Assembly (NCBI GenBank): GCA_030426355.1
Contig: JAUHYQ010000001.1
Location: 248,001-312,000, forward strand
Source: Gammaproteobacteria bacterium
GTDB lineage: Bacteria > Pseudomonadota > Gammaproteobacteria > Steroidobacterales > GCA-2729495
Direction: 5' to 3'
DNA: 64,000 nucleotides
Below the pieces are notes generated by a model. It was not told the origin of the DNA. It was given only the letters and a program-made list of their open reading frames with translations, and did not search any database. The translations under genes were made by a program, and so were the position numbers. This document shows, piece by piece, positions 51,913 to 61,964 of the stretch; the first letter of the stretch is position 1; each line of letters begins with the position of its first letter.

Positions 51913-53269
51913 TAACTTTTTCCTCTTGCTGAGATTTCAGCAGAAATGCGACCAACAGAATGATGCCTGTCAGTGTTGCCAGCACCACGAAGGACGATTG
52001 ATAACCAACGACCCCACCGCCTCGGGACGCGGCCACGCCACCAACAATCGCGGCACCAAGCAATTGCCCAACCGCCAGAAAAACGGTTAACAGCCCTTGC
52101 GCCGAGGCGCGATCTTCGGCCTGTGCCTCGTTCAAAACAATGTAGCGCAGCGGTGCTCCGAGCAAACCCGCCAAACCAAAACCAGCAATGATGCCGCCTA
52201 CAATAAACAGCGTGGTAGTCAGCTCAAGCAACGCATACATCAATACGCCTGTCAGCACGCACGCCAGACCAAGCTGCACAATCAGACGGGACCCTACCGA
52301 ATGCAACATCTTGCCAACCAGCGGCGAAGCGACTGTCATTGCCAATACCGATGGCAACATCAGCCACGCGGCGGTGGATTCGGTCACGCCCAGTCCGGCA
52401 ACTGCCAGCGCCGGAAAAAACACAGAGCTGCTTTCGACAGTGCCGATGCCCCCGGCAATAATCATGGTCAAACGAATCTGACCGGACTGAAAAAAACTTG
52501 GTTTAACAATCGGATCCTGTGCACGATTCTCCACCCGCCAGAATACGGGCAACAACACCGCCATCAACAGCAACCATGGCCAGACTTCCAGCGATGCGAT
52601 ACTGGCTGCCGGGTTGGAACTGTCAAAATTGGTCACCGCAACGGCAAGGCCAGCAAGCGCCAGGGACAGACTCAACGCACCGCGCCAATCAAACGCTTTT
52701 AGCTCGGTAGCACCCGCAGCAGGTAACAGTCGCCAGGCAAACAACAATATCAATGCGGCGATAGGCAGATTGATCAGGAATAGCCAGTGCCAGCTAAACT
52801 GCAGCAGAATGCCGCCTAACACCGGGCCAATCAAAAATGCCAGCCCAAACACCGCACCCATCAGGCCGAGTGCGCCACCGCGCTTCTCAACCGGGAAAGT
52901 GTCGCCAATGATTGCAGCGGCAACAGGAAAAATACCGCCTGCGCCAAAACCCTGGATTGCACGTCCGGCCAGCAGAAACTCGACAGACGGTGACACCACC
53001 AATAGCAGCGACCCGGCTGCAAAACCCGACACACTGAGCATGTAGATACTACGGCGACCGTAACGGTCTGACATCTTGGCGAGCAGCGGCGTGCCAACCA
53101 GCTGAAACAACACATAGATGTTGAACAACCAGGACAATTCACGGTTGTTCATGCCGAAATCGGTTTGCATGGCCGGCAAAGCCGGGCCAACGATTGCCAG
53201 ATCCAGCGCGCCCATGAGCACGCCAACAAAAAGCAGCGCCAGCACTCTATTTAACTGACCGGATTCCAT
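51902..53269 (-). CDS. MFS transporter, DHA2 drug/metabolite exporter type
   Basis: 455 residues, about fourteen helices. LDLAIVGPALPAMQTDFGM and WLFNIYVLFQLVGTPLLAKMSDRYGRRSIYM are the DHA2 motif pair; GALGLMGAVFGLAFLIGPVLGG is the antiporter motif C. Likely a proton-driven exporter of hydrophobic compounds. First clear gene of the minus-strand run leading to DUF2288, PhyH and DUF1295. Confidence 0.88.
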   Translation of the reverse strand: MESGQLNRVLALLFVGVLMGALDLAIVGPALPAMQTDFGMNNRELSWLFNIYVLFQLVGTPLLAKMSDRYGRRSIYMLSVSGFAAGSLLLVVSPSVEFLLAGRAIQGFGAGGIFPVAAAIIGDTFPVEKRGGALGLMGAVFGLAFLIGPVLGGILLQFSWHWLFLINLPIAALILLFAWRLLPAAGATELKAFDWRGALSLSLALAGLAVAVTNFDSSNPAASIASLEVWPWLLLMAVLLPVFWRVENRAQDPIVKPSFFQSGQIRLTMIIAGGIGTVESSSVFFPALAVAGLGVTESTAAWLMLPSVLAMTVASPLVGKMLHSVGSRLIVQLGLACVLTGVLMYALLELTTTLFIVGGIIAGFGLAGLLGAPLRYIVLNEAQAEDRASAQGLLTVFLAVGQLLGAAIVGGVAASRGGGVVGYQSSFVVLATLTGIILLVAFLLKSQQEEKVNGE

Positions 53270-53323
53270 GAGCGAAGGATGCCCCGCTCGCCGCGACTTG
53301 GCAATACAACCCGCGAGAGTTTA

Positions 53324-53614
53324 TTAGCCGGCGGCTGCCTTGCTGTTTGCCTTGGGCTTAGAAGAACTCGTCAAATGAACACGACCGCGTTTGCCCATGC
53401 GGCGCTGATTCATGTCAGCAACTATGACGTTGACTGCTTTACGCACTGCTTTCACACCACCCTGACGATAACCGGTGATCGTGTTGTGGCCCTGCACGAT
53501 GGTGTACTTACACCAATACTTCCCGGCGCCCTCGGCGGGCGGCTCGACTGATTCAACGTTGCCCAAAGAAAAAGGCGGTGCTTCCTCGTGAAGAGGGATA
53601 GTTTTATCTGTCAT
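53324..53614 (-). CDS. small basic hypothetical protein
   Basis: 96 residues. The central KYWCKYTIVQGHNTITGYRQGG is compact and looks like a small beta domain; the tail is basic and low complexity (KPKANSKAAAG). Similar short proteins occur near translation or nucleic-acid genes, but I do not recognise a family. It lies 54 bp upstream of the MFS gene on the same strand. An overlapping plus-strand frame (53279-53551) looks like its shadow. Confidence 0.5.
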   Translation of the reverse strand: MTDKTIPLHEEAPPFSLGNVESVEPPAEGAGKYWCKYTIVQGHNTITGYRQGGVKAVRKAVNVIVADMNQRRMGKRGRVHLTSSSKPKANSKAAAG

Positions 53615-53815
53615 TTTGGCTTGGTTGCCGACTCTGCGGACGGCTTAATCGTTAGTAGAAATGGCGTGGAACTTCGCGAAATGCGACCGAGAGATTGTAT
53701 CAGCTGGACAAAAAATACACAATGCTGGCTATCATAAGCTTTTGTTTTTATTAGCTATTAACCCACCTGCACGTTCCGACACCTGTTGGCTCTTATATAT
53801 CTTTTTGATATAAAT
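53615..53815. other. AT-rich intergenic region
   Basis: About 200 bp between the small basic protein gene and the carboxylesterase end, with AT-rich runs and an inverted repeat TATATC-TTTTT-GATATA at 53796-53812. No gene or further structure seen; it probably holds the promoter of the small basic protein gene. Confidence 0.4.
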
Positions 53816-53836
53816 GTCAGGCTCTTACTGCCTGAC
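53816..53836 (-). terminator. hairpin at the carboxylesterase 3' end
   Basis: GTCAGGC, loop TCTTACT, GCCTGAC: a perfect 7-bp stem spanning the stop of the minus-strand esterase gene, followed on that strand by an A/T-rich stretch (ATTTATATC). A likely weak intrinsic terminator. Confidence 0.5.
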
Positions 53837-55396
53837 CCGCTTGAGCATTTCCCGCCCGCGCTGCACATGCAATTGCAGTCGGTCTGCAAACAGGCTGTCG
53901 CGCATACCGACCTGATCCCCGATCTCAAGTACCCGCGGCAAGTCTCCGTTAAAGCGCCCCCATTTCGGCGCGCCCGGAAAATTCGGATTGCCCGATCGGG
54001 CAAACTCGACCCAGTAGCGACTCATGAGTTTGCTAATCTCGCGATCGCGCTGACTGATTGACTCTATGTCCCCTTCCGCTTCCAGAGTCTGCATGACAAA
54101 AGCAATATCGTCAGCATGTGCCACGCCCGGCTGACGCGAGCGCCGATCGCTGGCCAGATAGGAAAGATAATAGCGATATACCGGCACGCCTGAGGCTTCC
54201 ATATGCCGACCAACGTAATCGTTGCCGGAGTGAATAATTAAATCGCCAAAAATCGCATCCTCCAGCTCGGCACCTTGCAAGCCAGGATAAAATGTTTCTT
54301 TTTGCTCGGCAGTTAACAACCGGGCCGAAAACTCCGGCGAAAAACCGCCGCCGATCTTGCGTCCCAGGCTTGCTTCCCAACTGTTGCCACCGAAAAGATA
54401 ATCCACGCGATGGTGCTTACCTTCGCGGAACAGCGTGGCGACATGGTCCGGCAGAACCCTCCCGTCAATAACGGGCGTGTAGCGCTCCTGGTCTGTCGTG
54501 ACCGAAATAATTTCGTCCATCGATAGCGCCCGCAATTGCTGCATAACTGTAACCGCATCAGCTTCGTCCAGACCCGACACGCCCAGTGATCTCGCAAATT
54601 TCTCGCCGGCATTGTACGCAGGCGGCAAAAATCCGGCGCGCTTGTCCGGATATGCATCCGGCGCGAGTCCGGTGGAGGCGCTCTGCGCAATAGCTCTGTT
54701 AAAGAGGCCCGCTGCATCAGGCACCACCAGCAATGTGTTCACCATGTTAGCCCCGGCCGATTCACCGAATACAGTGACGTTAGACGGATCACCGCCAAAT
54801 GCAGAAACGTTCTGTTTGACCCAGCGCAGGGCAGCTACCGTGTCCTGCAGACCGAAATTAACCGCAACCTCTTCCGGGTGCGCGGCGGTCAGCGCCGGAT
54901 GCGCAATAAATCCAAAAACCGACAGACGATAATTAATTGTCACCAGCACCACGCCCTGCGCTGCCAGCGCCGCACTGTTGGTGCGCGGGACATTGCCTGA
55001 TCCTACCGAAAACCCGCCGCCGTGGACCCAGACCATTACGGGTAATGGCTTACCCGGATTGATGTCGGGCGTCCATACATTGAGCGCCAGACAGTCTTCA
55101 CTCATCGGTCGCTGTTTAAAATTCATTGTGTCAGTGTGCGGCTGTGCACAGTGCGGCGCATAGTTGGTCGCGTCACGATCGCCGGCCCATGCGACGGGCG
55201 GCTGAGGCGGACGCCAGCGCCAGTCACCGACCGGAGGCGCAGCGTAAGGAATGCCTTTAAAACTATAGACACCGTCAACCATTGCGCCGACCAGATTGCC
55301 AGTGCTAACGGCAACTCGCGGCGCCGTGTCGAGCACAGTGCAAGCCGACAGACCTACAACTGCTGCCAGCGCGCAAAGTAACCGTGTCGCTTTCAT
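53825..55396 (-). CDS. type B carboxylesterase lipoprotein
   Basis: 523 residues from ATG 55396. Lipoprotein signal (LLCALAAVVGLSAC), then the alpha/beta hydrolase of the carboxylesterase B family: YAAPPVGDWRWRPPQ, SEDCLALNVWTP, the nucleophile elbow FGESAGAN with catalytic Ser, and a C-terminal VAHADDIAFV carrying the His. An ester-cleaving enzyme exported and anchored to a membrane. Its start overlaps the GST gene stop by one base (TGATG), so both are co-translated. Confidence 0.9.
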   Translation of the reverse strand: MKATRLLCALAAVVGLSACTVLDTAPRVAVSTGNLVGAMVDGVYSFKGIPYAAPPVGDWRWRPPQPPVAWAGDRDATNYAPHCAQPHTDTMNFKQRPMSEDCLALNVWTPDINPGKPLPVMVWVHGGGFSVGSGNVPRTNSAALAAQGVVLVTINYRLSVFGFIAHPALTAAHPEEVAVNFGLQDTVAALRWVKQNVSAFGGDPSNVTVFGESAGANMVNTLLVVPDAAGLFNRAIAQSASTGLAPDAYPDKRAGFLPPAYNAGEKFARSLGVSGLDEADAVTVMQQLRALSMDEIISVTTDQERYTPVIDGRVLPDHVATLFREGKHHRVDYLFGGNSWEASLGRKIGGGFSPEFSARLLTAEQKETFYPGLQGAELEDAIFGDLIIHSGNDYVGRHMEASGVPVYRYYLSYLASDRRSRQPGVAHADDIAFVMQTLEAEGDIESISQRDREISKLMSRYWVEFARSGNPNFPGAPKWGRFNGDLPRVLEIGDQVGMRDSLFADRLQLHVQRGREMLKRVRQ

Positions 55397-56052
55397 CAAA
55401 AAATTACCTTTTCATTGCCCGCTTCCCATGGCGGGTATTTGCGCATCGCTTGCGTAAACAATTCGGCTTCAATAAAACCGCTTAACCATTGAGGCAATCG
55501 CTCGTAGCCAGCTTCCTCAAACCACTCCCGGTCAACCGAAGCACACTGACGAATAAACGGGAAAATGGCTACGTCGACGAAGGATAAAGCATCGCCCATC
55601 AAGAACGAGTGAATTTGGAGACGGCTTTCCAATACGGCCAGAAATCGCTCGCATTGCAAGCGGGCGTCGTCACGAACCGCTGCCGCACCGTCTTGGGCGC
55701 CCGGATATTTATACCTGTCCAGCCAGATTTTAAAGTCATCATCGTTGGCGGCGACAAGGTCGTTTGCCTGCGTCGGATTCACATCAAGCCAGCTTTCCGG
55801 ATCGCGCTGCGCCAACGCCCAGAGCATCACATCCAGGCTTTCGTCAATGACTTCATCCGCCCGGTCACCGTGCCGCACAACAAGCACCGGCACGGTGCCC
55901 TTGGGTGACGCCGCCAGCAATTCGGCAGGCTTGTTTGATAACACCACTTCCCGCAGTTCGCAGCGAACGCCCGCGTAGCGCAAAGCCATCCGCGCGCGCA
56001 TGGCATAGGGACAACGGCGAAAACTGTATAAAATAGGCAATTCCGAAGACAT
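55396..56052 (-). CDS. glutathione S-transferase-like protein
   Basis: 218 residues. Thioredoxin-fold N-domain: [22 protein letters not shown], with a Cys/Ser glutathione site, and KGTVPVLVV (cis-Pro); helical C-domain with [13 protein letters not shown] (N-capping box). Likely conjugates or reduces small electrophiles in the cytoplasm. Coupled to the esterase gene, which suggests joint handling of an ester or toxic compound. Divergent from trhO with 50 bp between. Confidence 0.85.
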   Translation of the reverse strand: MSSELPILYSFRRCPYAMRARMALRYAGVRCELREVVLSNKPAELLAASPKGTVPVLVVRHGDRADEVIDESLDVMLWALAQRDPESWLDVNPTQANDLVAANDDDFKIWLDRYKYPGAQDGAAAVRDDARLQCERFLAVLESRLQIHSFLMGDALSFVDVAIFPFIRQCASVDREWFEEAGYERLPQWLSGFIEAELFTQAMRKYPPWEAGNEKVIF

Positions 56053-56102
56053 CAGTTGATTATAGGGCCACGGGCCACACGACTTTCAAGTTACACATCG
56101 CA

Positions 56103-57146
56103 ATGACTCAAACAAACACCAGTAAAACGCCTGCTAAAGCCTGTGTCGCGGCGTTGTATCGTTTCGTAGCGCTACCGGACTTTGCAACGCTGCAAGAACC
56201 GTTGCTTCATGAAATGCAGGCCCGCGAGATTCGCGGCACGCTGCTGCTGGCAGCGGAAGGCATTAACGGTACGATTGCGGGTCGAGAGGAGGATATCGAC
56301 GGACTGCTGAAATGGCTGGCCCGGTACCCCCGCTTTGTTCAACGCCTGGCCGGTCTGGATGTGAAAAAGTCCTGGAGCGATGACGTTCCGTTTTTGCGGG
56401 CAAAAGTCAAACTAAAGAAAGAAATCGTCACATTGGGCATCTCCGATATTGATCCGAATGAATCAGTCGGCACCTATGTCCAGCCTAAAGACTGGAACAA
56501 GCTGATCAGCGACCCCGATGTTATTACGATCGATACGCGTAACGATTATGAAGTAAGAATAGGCAGTTTTCGCAACGCGATTAACCCCAACACGGAAAGC
56601 TTTCGTGACTTCCCTGCGTATGTTGAAAAGGAACTCAGCGATAAGAAAAACCGCAAAGTCGCAATGTACTGCACGGGTGGAATTCGCTGCGAAAAGTCCA
56701 CCGCCTATTTAAAGAAGCTGGGTTTTGACGAGGTCTACCACTTGCAGGGAGGTATTCTTAAATACCTTGAAGAAGTGCCCGAAGACGAGTCACTTTGGGA
56801 GGGTGAATGCTTTGTATTTGATGAACGGGTCGCGGTCAATCACCGGCTGCAGCCCGGCCAGTACACGCAGTGCCATGCCTGTCGGGCACCACTGAACGCG
56901 GCTGACCTCGCCAGCGACTATTACGTGGCCGGCGAAAGCTGTCCTTACTGTCATGATGACACCAGCGAGGAGCAGCGTGCCCGGTTCAGGGAACGCCAGA
57001 AACAGATACAACTCGCAAAACAGCGCGGCGACCAGCATATAGGTGACAATATGACGAAAACGCGCCGCATGCGGCGAACGGAAAAGCTCGCCGCCAAGGA
57101 ACGCCAGCGCCAACGTTCGGCAAAGACGGGCGACCGGCGCGTTTGA
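56103..57146 (+). CDS. trhO: tRNA uridine(34) hydroxylase TrhO (rhodanese-like, YceA)
   Basis: 347 residues. N-terminal acylphosphatase-like region ([16 protein letters not shown]), rhodanese core with [15 protein letters not shown] and the active loop [11 protein letters not shown], and a C-terminal Cys-rich tail ([15 protein letters not shown]). TrhO hydroxylates U34 of tRNA to ho5U with oxygen. Single gene; full length. The basic C-terminus ([16 protein letters not shown]) may bind RNA. Confidence 0.93.
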   Translation: MTQTNTSKTPAKACVAALYRFVALPDFATLQEPLLHEMQAREIRGTLLLAAEGINGTIAGREEDIDGLLKWLARYPRFVQRLAGLDVKKSWSDDVPFLRAKVKLKKEIVTLGISDIDPNESVGTYVQPKDWNKLISDPDVITIDTRNDYEVRIGSFRNAINPNTESFRDFPAYVEKELSDKKNRKVAMYCTGGIRCEKSTAYLKKLGFDEVYHLQGGILKYLEEVPEDESLWEGECFVFDERVAVNHRLQPGQYTQCHACRAPLNAADLASDYYVAGESCPYCHDDTSEEQRARFRERQKQIQLAKQRGDQHIGDNMTKTRRMRRTEKLAAKERQRQRSAKTGDRRV

Positions 57147-57262
57147 GCGAGTCCAACCTGCAAACAGCCTGCCGGCGGACATTCGTTTACAACATATTTA
57201 GTGGTATCTCTGAGCCACACACGCAATATCCGGCGATGGCCGGCTGACCACAGGATTAATCC

Positions 57263-58306
57263 ATGAACAAGCTAAGAACCTATACATCCGCCCTGCTGGC
57301 TACCTGCCTGGCGCTGCCCGGGGTGCTCTTCGCCGGTGCCCACGGCGATGCCAAAGTATCAAAAGTCGAAGAACTCCCGGTTCGAAGCGGGGACTGGTCG
57401 GCGGCTGAGATAGCAAAGGGCCGCGAGCAGCTGGTTGCCGCATTCGATGCGGCGTGGATTCGTATCATCGCCAGTGGCCGCGATCAGGAAGTGCTCAAAA
57501 CGGAGCCGGCGAACATGCCCGGCGTTTCGCAAAGCTACATGGTAAGGCTGGTGGATTGCCTGCCGCAGCCGGAAATTGCCCCTTGGCCGACAAAACCAGT
57601 CGGGATGTTTAAAGATATTCTGGAAACTGGAGTAATCCGGCAACTCGTACAGGGAGTGCCATCAACGCCGGCCAACACCGCCTGGTATTTTTCGGGCATC
57701 AGCCAGAAATATCAGGAAATGATTATTGACGAAATCAATAAGCACTACGACGTGGATTTAAAAGTTGAATCCGTGGTGCTGCCGCCGGGGCGCCTTCCCG
57801 CAACGTCGGTGCTGCTCGCCGGAAAAGTCGATTTTATTTCGCAACTGAATGCGCTGGGCGGTAATACTCAGGAAATGCGCCGACGCACATCGCGGCGGTT
57901 TAGCTGCACCATGAGCGCATCCAGCCAGTTCATCCACATACCGGAAAAATCGCAACTGGCTGAAGAGATCAACAGCCTTAACGATCTGATTGCGCGGCCC
58001 GATGTGCGCATCTGCGCCGGCCCACTGACTACACAGACGGCAAAAGCTTTTATGCCCAGGCATACGGTGCAAACCAAATATATCGATGACCTCACGGCTT
58101 GCGATAAGGCAATTAAGCAAGGCAAGCTGGATGTCATTGTCAATCCGCTGCATGACCTTTCGGTAGGCGGCATCGAAGGATACAAGTCGGTGCATACATT
58201 GATAGCCGCGGGCACTCCGCTGTGGGTGGCCGCCGAGGGCATCGAGTGCGAAGACGACGGCAATCCGCGCACCGAAGACGCTTGCCATAAAACGGATCCA
58301 CTGTAA
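57263..58306 (+). CDS. periplasmic solute-binding protein, type 2 fold
   Basis: 347 residues with a signal peptide (TSALLATCLALPGVLFAGA). The mature chain has two-lobe solute-binding features: YQEMIIDEINKHYDVDLKVESVVLPPGRLPATSVLLAGKVDF, later RICAGPLTTQTAKAF and KQGKLDVIVNP, and two Cys near the C-terminus that may form a disulfide. Similar extracytoplasmic proteins work with transporters or with quinoprotein dehydrogenases as accessory factors; no transporter is adjacent. AGGA precedes the ATG. Ends before a bidirectional terminator. Confidence 0.68.
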   Translation: MNKLRTYTSALLATCLALPGVLFAGAHGDAKVSKVEELPVRSGDWSAAEIAKGREQLVAAFDAAWIRIIASGRDQEVLKTEPANMPGVSQSYMVRLVDCLPQPEIAPWPTKPVGMFKDILETGVIRQLVQGVPSTPANTAWYFSGISQKYQEMIIDEINKHYDVDLKVESVVLPPGRLPATSVLLAGKVDFISQLNALGGNTQEMRRRTSRRFSCTMSASSQFIHIPEKSQLAEEINSLNDLIARPDVRICAGPLTTQTAKAFMPRHTVQTKYIDDLTACDKAIKQGKLDVIVNPLHDLSVGGIEGYKSVHTLIAAGTPLWVAAEGIECEDDGNPRTEDACHKTDPL

Positions 58307-58341
58307 GCGTTCTTTAGGTAACCGTTCTTTTAGCCAGCAAT

Positions 58342-58370
58342 AAAAAAGCCCGCTTTATGCGGGCTTTTTT
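58342..58370. terminator. bidirectional intrinsic terminator
   Basis: AAAAAAGCCCGC, loop TTTAT, GCGGGCTTTTTT: a 12-bp perfect stem with A and T tracts on both sides, working on both strands. It separates the convergent binding-protein gene and the GST gene. Confidence 0.92.
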
Positions 58371-58371
58371 C

Positions 58372-58953
58372 TCAGGCTGCTGCCGGTGGTAACTTGTACG
58401 CCGTTTCTTCAAAGGCGGGCAGACTCGACATGCGCTTGCGCCATGCCGCAAGATTCGGAAAATCCGTGTAATCAAACTTGTCCGCATTTGATGTCAGCGT
58501 GTATGCGGCCACTGCAAAATCTGCGACCGTCAGCGAACCCGTGATGTAATCGCGGCCTTCCAATTGACCGTTAAGCACGCGCAGCAAAGGCGCCAGATCT
58601 TCTTCGGTTTTGTCGCCGGTTTTCACGCCACCCATCATCGGCATTAGGTGTGCACTTTGCCAATGCAGCCAACGGTCCACATCAGCACGACCCTGGATAT
58701 CCGTAGGCAAAGCCTTTGTTTCCGGGAACTTGCGAGCCAGGTACGTCAAAATAGCGTTCGACTCCCAAAGCACGAAATCTCCGTCCACCAGAACCGGCAC
58801 TTTTTGCATCGGGTTGAGCGCCGTAAATTCGGGACCCTTGTGCTCCTGCCGCTTGAAATCCACCTGCCGTACATCGACGGGCAGATTAAAATGCTTGATA
58901 AAGGCCACAACCTTGCGGTTATTGGGCGTGATCGTAAATGCAATTAATTCCAT
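58372..58953 (-). CDS. glutathione S-transferase
   Basis: 193 residues. N-domain: LIAFTITPNNRKVVAFIKHF, MQKVPVLVDGDFVLWESNAIL with the glutathione-binding VP and ES; C-domain with DYITGSLTVADFAVAAYT. A soluble GST, likely detoxifying. Third gene of a minus-strand run with the SDR and M24 peptidase; it ends 1 bp before the bidirectional terminator. Confidence 0.88.
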   Translation of the reverse strand: MELIAFTITPNNRKVVAFIKHFNLPVDVRQVDFKRQEHKGPEFTALNPMQKVPVLVDGDFVLWESNAILTYLARKFPETKALPTDIQGRADVDRWLHWQSAHLMPMMGGVKTGDKTEEDLAPLLRVLNGQLEGRDYITGSLTVADFAVAAYTLTSNADKFDYTDFPNLAAWRKRMSSLPAFEETAYKLPPAAA

Positions 58954-59003
58954 GTCATTTTCCTCGCAAATCTTGTCGGCAGGAGCAGCGTGAACGTATT
59001 TGA

Positions 59004-59786
59004 CTATTCGACCAATTCGCCGTTCCAGCGCACCGCACTGCCACTCTGCTCCATTGTAGCGCTGTCCAGAATGGCTATCATCCCTGCAACGCTGTCCTCC
59101 ACCGCCACCGCATTGCTGGCCTCCTCCGGGGCTTCACCGTGAGTCAGCACCCGTCCGGGCATTAACGTCAGCACCTTGATGCCTTGACGCTTCCAGCGAA
59201 TTGCCATCTCCATCTGCATTGCATCCAGCGCCGCTTTGGACGTCTTATACAGCGAAAACCCGGGCACAGGAATACCGTGTTTACCCGTACCGGTAGTCAA
59301 CGCAGACATGATCTTCTTGTCGCCCAGTTTGACGTTCATATAAAAAGCCTCTGACACTTTCAGAGGACCCGCGACATTGGTCCGGAAAAAGCGATCGAAC
59401 TCGCTGTAATCAATGGTCCCAACCATTTGCCCGCGATCCGGCCCGCGCATCAATCCGGCATTATTGATCAATATGTCGATAGGCTGATCAGCGTAGCTCG
59501 CGGCCAGTGCATCGATGCCCTCGTGATCCAGCAGATCAATGCGCTCTACCGCGATCTGTTTATTACCAGCAGCCAATGCATTTAACTCATCGGCCTGGTC
59601 GGGCGAGCGACAGGTAGCGATAACATTCCAGCCCGCAGCAGCATATTGCCTCACGAATTCAAAGCCGATGCCGCGATTCGCACCGGTAATCAGCACGGTC
59701 GGCGCCTCACTTCTAAATTCGGCAGCGAAACCCGCCTGCGCAACAAACAGCGATGCGAACAGCAGGACTTTAATTATTCTGATCAT
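59004..59786 (-). CDS. exported short-chain dehydrogenase/reductase
   Basis: 260 residues with a Sec signal peptide (IIKVLLFASLFVAQAGFA). SDR core: VLITGANRGIGFEFVRQYA, NNAGLMRG, and an intact active site YKTSKAA (Tyr and Lys present). It shares the start pattern and size with the lipoprotein SDR at 17512, so the two are paralogues; this one keeps the catalytic Tyr. An exported NAD(P)-type SDR is unusual. Operon with M24 peptidase (10 bp upstream) and GST (50 bp downstream). Confidence 0.82.
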   Translation of the reverse strand: MIRIIKVLLFASLFVAQAGFAAEFRSEAPTVLITGANRGIGFEFVRQYAAAGWNVIATCRSPDQADELNALAAGNKQIAVERIDLLDHEGIDALAASYADQPIDILINNAGLMRGPDRGQMVGTIDYSEFDRFFRTNVAGPLKVSEAFYMNVKLGDKKIMSALTTGTGKHGIPVPGFSLYKTSKAALDAMQMEMAIRWKRQGIKVLTLMPGRVLTHGEAPEEASNAVAVEDSVAGMIAILDSATMEQSGSAVRWNGELVE

Positions 59787-59796
59787 TACCTGACCC

Positions 59797-61050
59797 TCAT
59801 GATATACGAATCTCGAAACCCGCTTTACTCAGCCGTTCGTGCCCATACGTGGTAATGCGCACCGTGTCTTCCATGTGCAACGAGCCCCAGCCCATTTCGG
59901 TATGTGGCATGTCCACGTTTACGACCATATCAGGCCGTAATACCTGATCGGGTTTTGTTTGCGGCTGAACCCCAAACGGCTTCGGATCGTCAGTGTGCTC
60001 CAGACCGACGCTGTGCACCACCGGATCACGAAAATTCTTCAGGCCGGCCTTGCGCACCGCATCTCCGACTGCAGCGCTCAGATCACTGTAACGTACACCG
60101 GGGCGCAGGTATTCTCGCGCCGTCTCCCAACCCGCCAGCAAATGAGCATGCCGCTTGCGCTGTTCCCGTGAGGGCTCGCCGACCACTGCACATCTACCAA
60201 AATCGCCGTGGTAATGCCGGTATTGCCCCAGCGCGTCGAAAAACACCGGTTCGCCCTGCCGTACATGGGTGGCCGGCAACTCGCCCACACCGCACATCAG
60301 GTAAACGCCGCGGCCACCCTGCTGCGCCATAGACATCATGTACATGTTTTCAAGCTCATCCCAGGTTGAACCATCCTGCATCGACTCGGCCGCCACCAGC
60401 AGCGCCATTTCGTTCACGTGCGCTGCCTGACGCAGGATTTCGATTTCGTCGGCCGACTTCACCAGGCGAATTTCGTTGAACAAGTTCGGGTTGTAGACAC
60501 ACTCGGAAGTATTAAGGCCCGCTTCCCTCAGCCAGCCGGCCGTGCGGGCATCGTCCACACCCAGACGCCCGCCCTCAAGCCCGGCTGCCTTGAGTGCACG
60601 GGACAACGCGAAAAAAGCATTCGGTGACATCTGTCCGCCGAGCCGCTCGATAATGGATCGCCAGCGCACTTCCAGCGGCGTGAACTCGGCTAACTCTGCT
60701 GTCATCCAGCCCGCGTAGTCAGCCCCGCGCGGCGTGCCGTCAGCAAAGCGCTGTTCCTCATCGCGCGGCCCCGAATAGGCATAGACGCTTTCCATCCATG
60801 TGCCCAGTCCCTTATCACCCTCGGTTTCCAAACGCCGGATTTCCAGCGCGGGCAGAATCAGCGCCGCCGGAGCCTGCGGGTCACGTGGATATAGGGCAAA
60901 ATAGGCTCCGTCATAGCCGGTGGGCGTATTGAACAAACCCCAGTAACTGCTCAGGTAGTAACTGTTGACCGGCAGCTGCGCGACCAGCCCATCGAGATTC
61001 TCACGCTCCATCAGCTCGGCAGCGCGCTCTTTGTTCAGCAAAACGTCCAT
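59797..61050 (-). CDS. M24 family metallopeptidase (Xaa-Pro aminopeptidase/creatinase-like)
   Basis: 417 residues. N-terminal creatinase-like domain (LVAQLPVNSYYLSSYWGL), catalytic pita-bread domain with metal ligands seen in VFFDALGQYRHYHGDFGR (Asp pair), VHSVGLEHTD (His), PDMVVNVDMPH and SLHMEDTVRI (Glu). Full length for the family. No signal peptide. It may remove N-terminal residues from proline peptides, or act on another amide substrate. First gene of a three-gene minus-strand operon. Confidence 0.83.
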   Translation of the reverse strand: MDVLLNKERAAELMERENLDGLVAQLPVNSYYLSSYWGLFNTPTGYDGAYFALYPRDPQAPAALILPALEIRRLETEGDKGLGTWMESVYAYSGPRDEEQRFADGTPRGADYAGWMTAELAEFTPLEVRWRSIIERLGGQMSPNAFFALSRALKAAGLEGGRLGVDDARTAGWLREAGLNTSECVYNPNLFNEIRLVKSADEIEILRQAAHVNEMALLVAAESMQDGSTWDELENMYMMSMAQQGGRGVYLMCGVGELPATHVRQGEPVFFDALGQYRHYHGDFGRCAVVGEPSREQRKRHAHLLAGWETAREYLRPGVRYSDLSAAVGDAVRKAGLKNFRDPVVHSVGLEHTDDPKPFGVQPQTKPDQVLRPDMVVNVDMPHTEMGWGSLHMEDTVRITTYGHERLSKAGFEIRIS

Positions 61051-61105
61051 AGGGTTGTCTATACTTTAGTGAACCGCATCCAAATAATTGACAAAGGATA
61101 ACACC

Positions 61106-61960
61106 ATGATCCTGATAACCGGCGCCACCGGAAAGACCGGCGGAGAACTGGCCCGCCAACTTACACAGGCTGACGTGCCTTTCAGTGCAATAGCCCGCAG
61201 CCGAGAGAAAGCCGAAGCCCTGCTGGAGATGGAAGCCGACGTGGTGTTCGGCGACCTTTCCGACCGCGCGTTCCTGTCCGCCGCGATGGCCGGCATAGAA
61301 AAAGCCGTGTTGATCATGCCGAACGTGGAAGAGCAACTGGCCATCGAAAAACAATTCGTTGACGTGGCTGTCGAAGCGGGCGTACAGCACATCGTTTATC
61401 AGTCATCGCTGGAGTCTGTGCCAGGCTCGACCAACCCGATTACCAGCATCCACGTCGCCACCGAAGAGTATATAAAGGCTTCCGGCCTGGCCTGGACGAT
61501 GATTCGCCCGGGTTTCTTTATGCAAACCTTTGCTGCATCGGCACCGCGCATCAAGGAAAGCGGCAACATCGTGCTGCCACTGGGTAGCGCCACCCTTTGT
61601 GTGACTGACCTGCGCGACGTCGCGGCCATCATGGCGAAGGTGCTGACCGAACCAGGACACGAAAACAAGAGCTACGATATTACCGGGCCGGAACTGATCA
61701 CCATGCAAGAAGTCGCGGCCCGGTTCAGCAAAATACTGGGGCGTGAATACAAGTACGTCGATCTGCCGCTGGACGCCTTCAAAGGCGCCCTTAAAAACGC
61801 CGGATTTAATGACTGGCGCATCAACGCGGTAGCGGCGGAACTGAATTCCATTGCCAACGGCTCGCTGGATCACACCACGAATACGGTGCAGGAACTGCTG
61901 GGTCGCAAACCGCACTCCATCGACGACTTTGTCAGTGACAACGCCGCACTCTTTCGCTAG
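61106..61960 (+). CDS. NmrA-like NAD(P)-binding protein
   Basis: 284 residues from ATG 61106 with AAGGA upstream. Atypical SDR: MILITGATGKTGGELARQL is the NAD(P) loop, followed by DVVFGDLSDR and a mid YQSSLESVPG. NmrA-family proteins sense redox cofactors or act as quinone or isoflavone reductases. Divergent from the M24 gene; followed by the SUMF1-cytochrome gene after 4 bp, so likely co-expressed. Confidence 0.82.
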   Translation: MILITGATGKTGGELARQLTQADVPFSAIARSREKAEALLEMEADVVFGDLSDRAFLSAAMAGIEKAVLIMPNVEEQLAIEKQFVDVAVEAGVQHIVYQSSLESVPGSTNPITSIHVATEEYIKASGLAWTMIRPGFFMQTFAASAPRIKESGNIVLPLGSATLCVTDLRDVAAIMAKVLTEPGHENKSYDITGPELITMQEVAARFSKILGREYKYVDLPLDAFKGALKNAGFNDWRINAVAAELNSIANGSLDHTTNTVQELLGRKPHSIDDFVSDNAALFR

Positions 61961-61964
61961 CGCC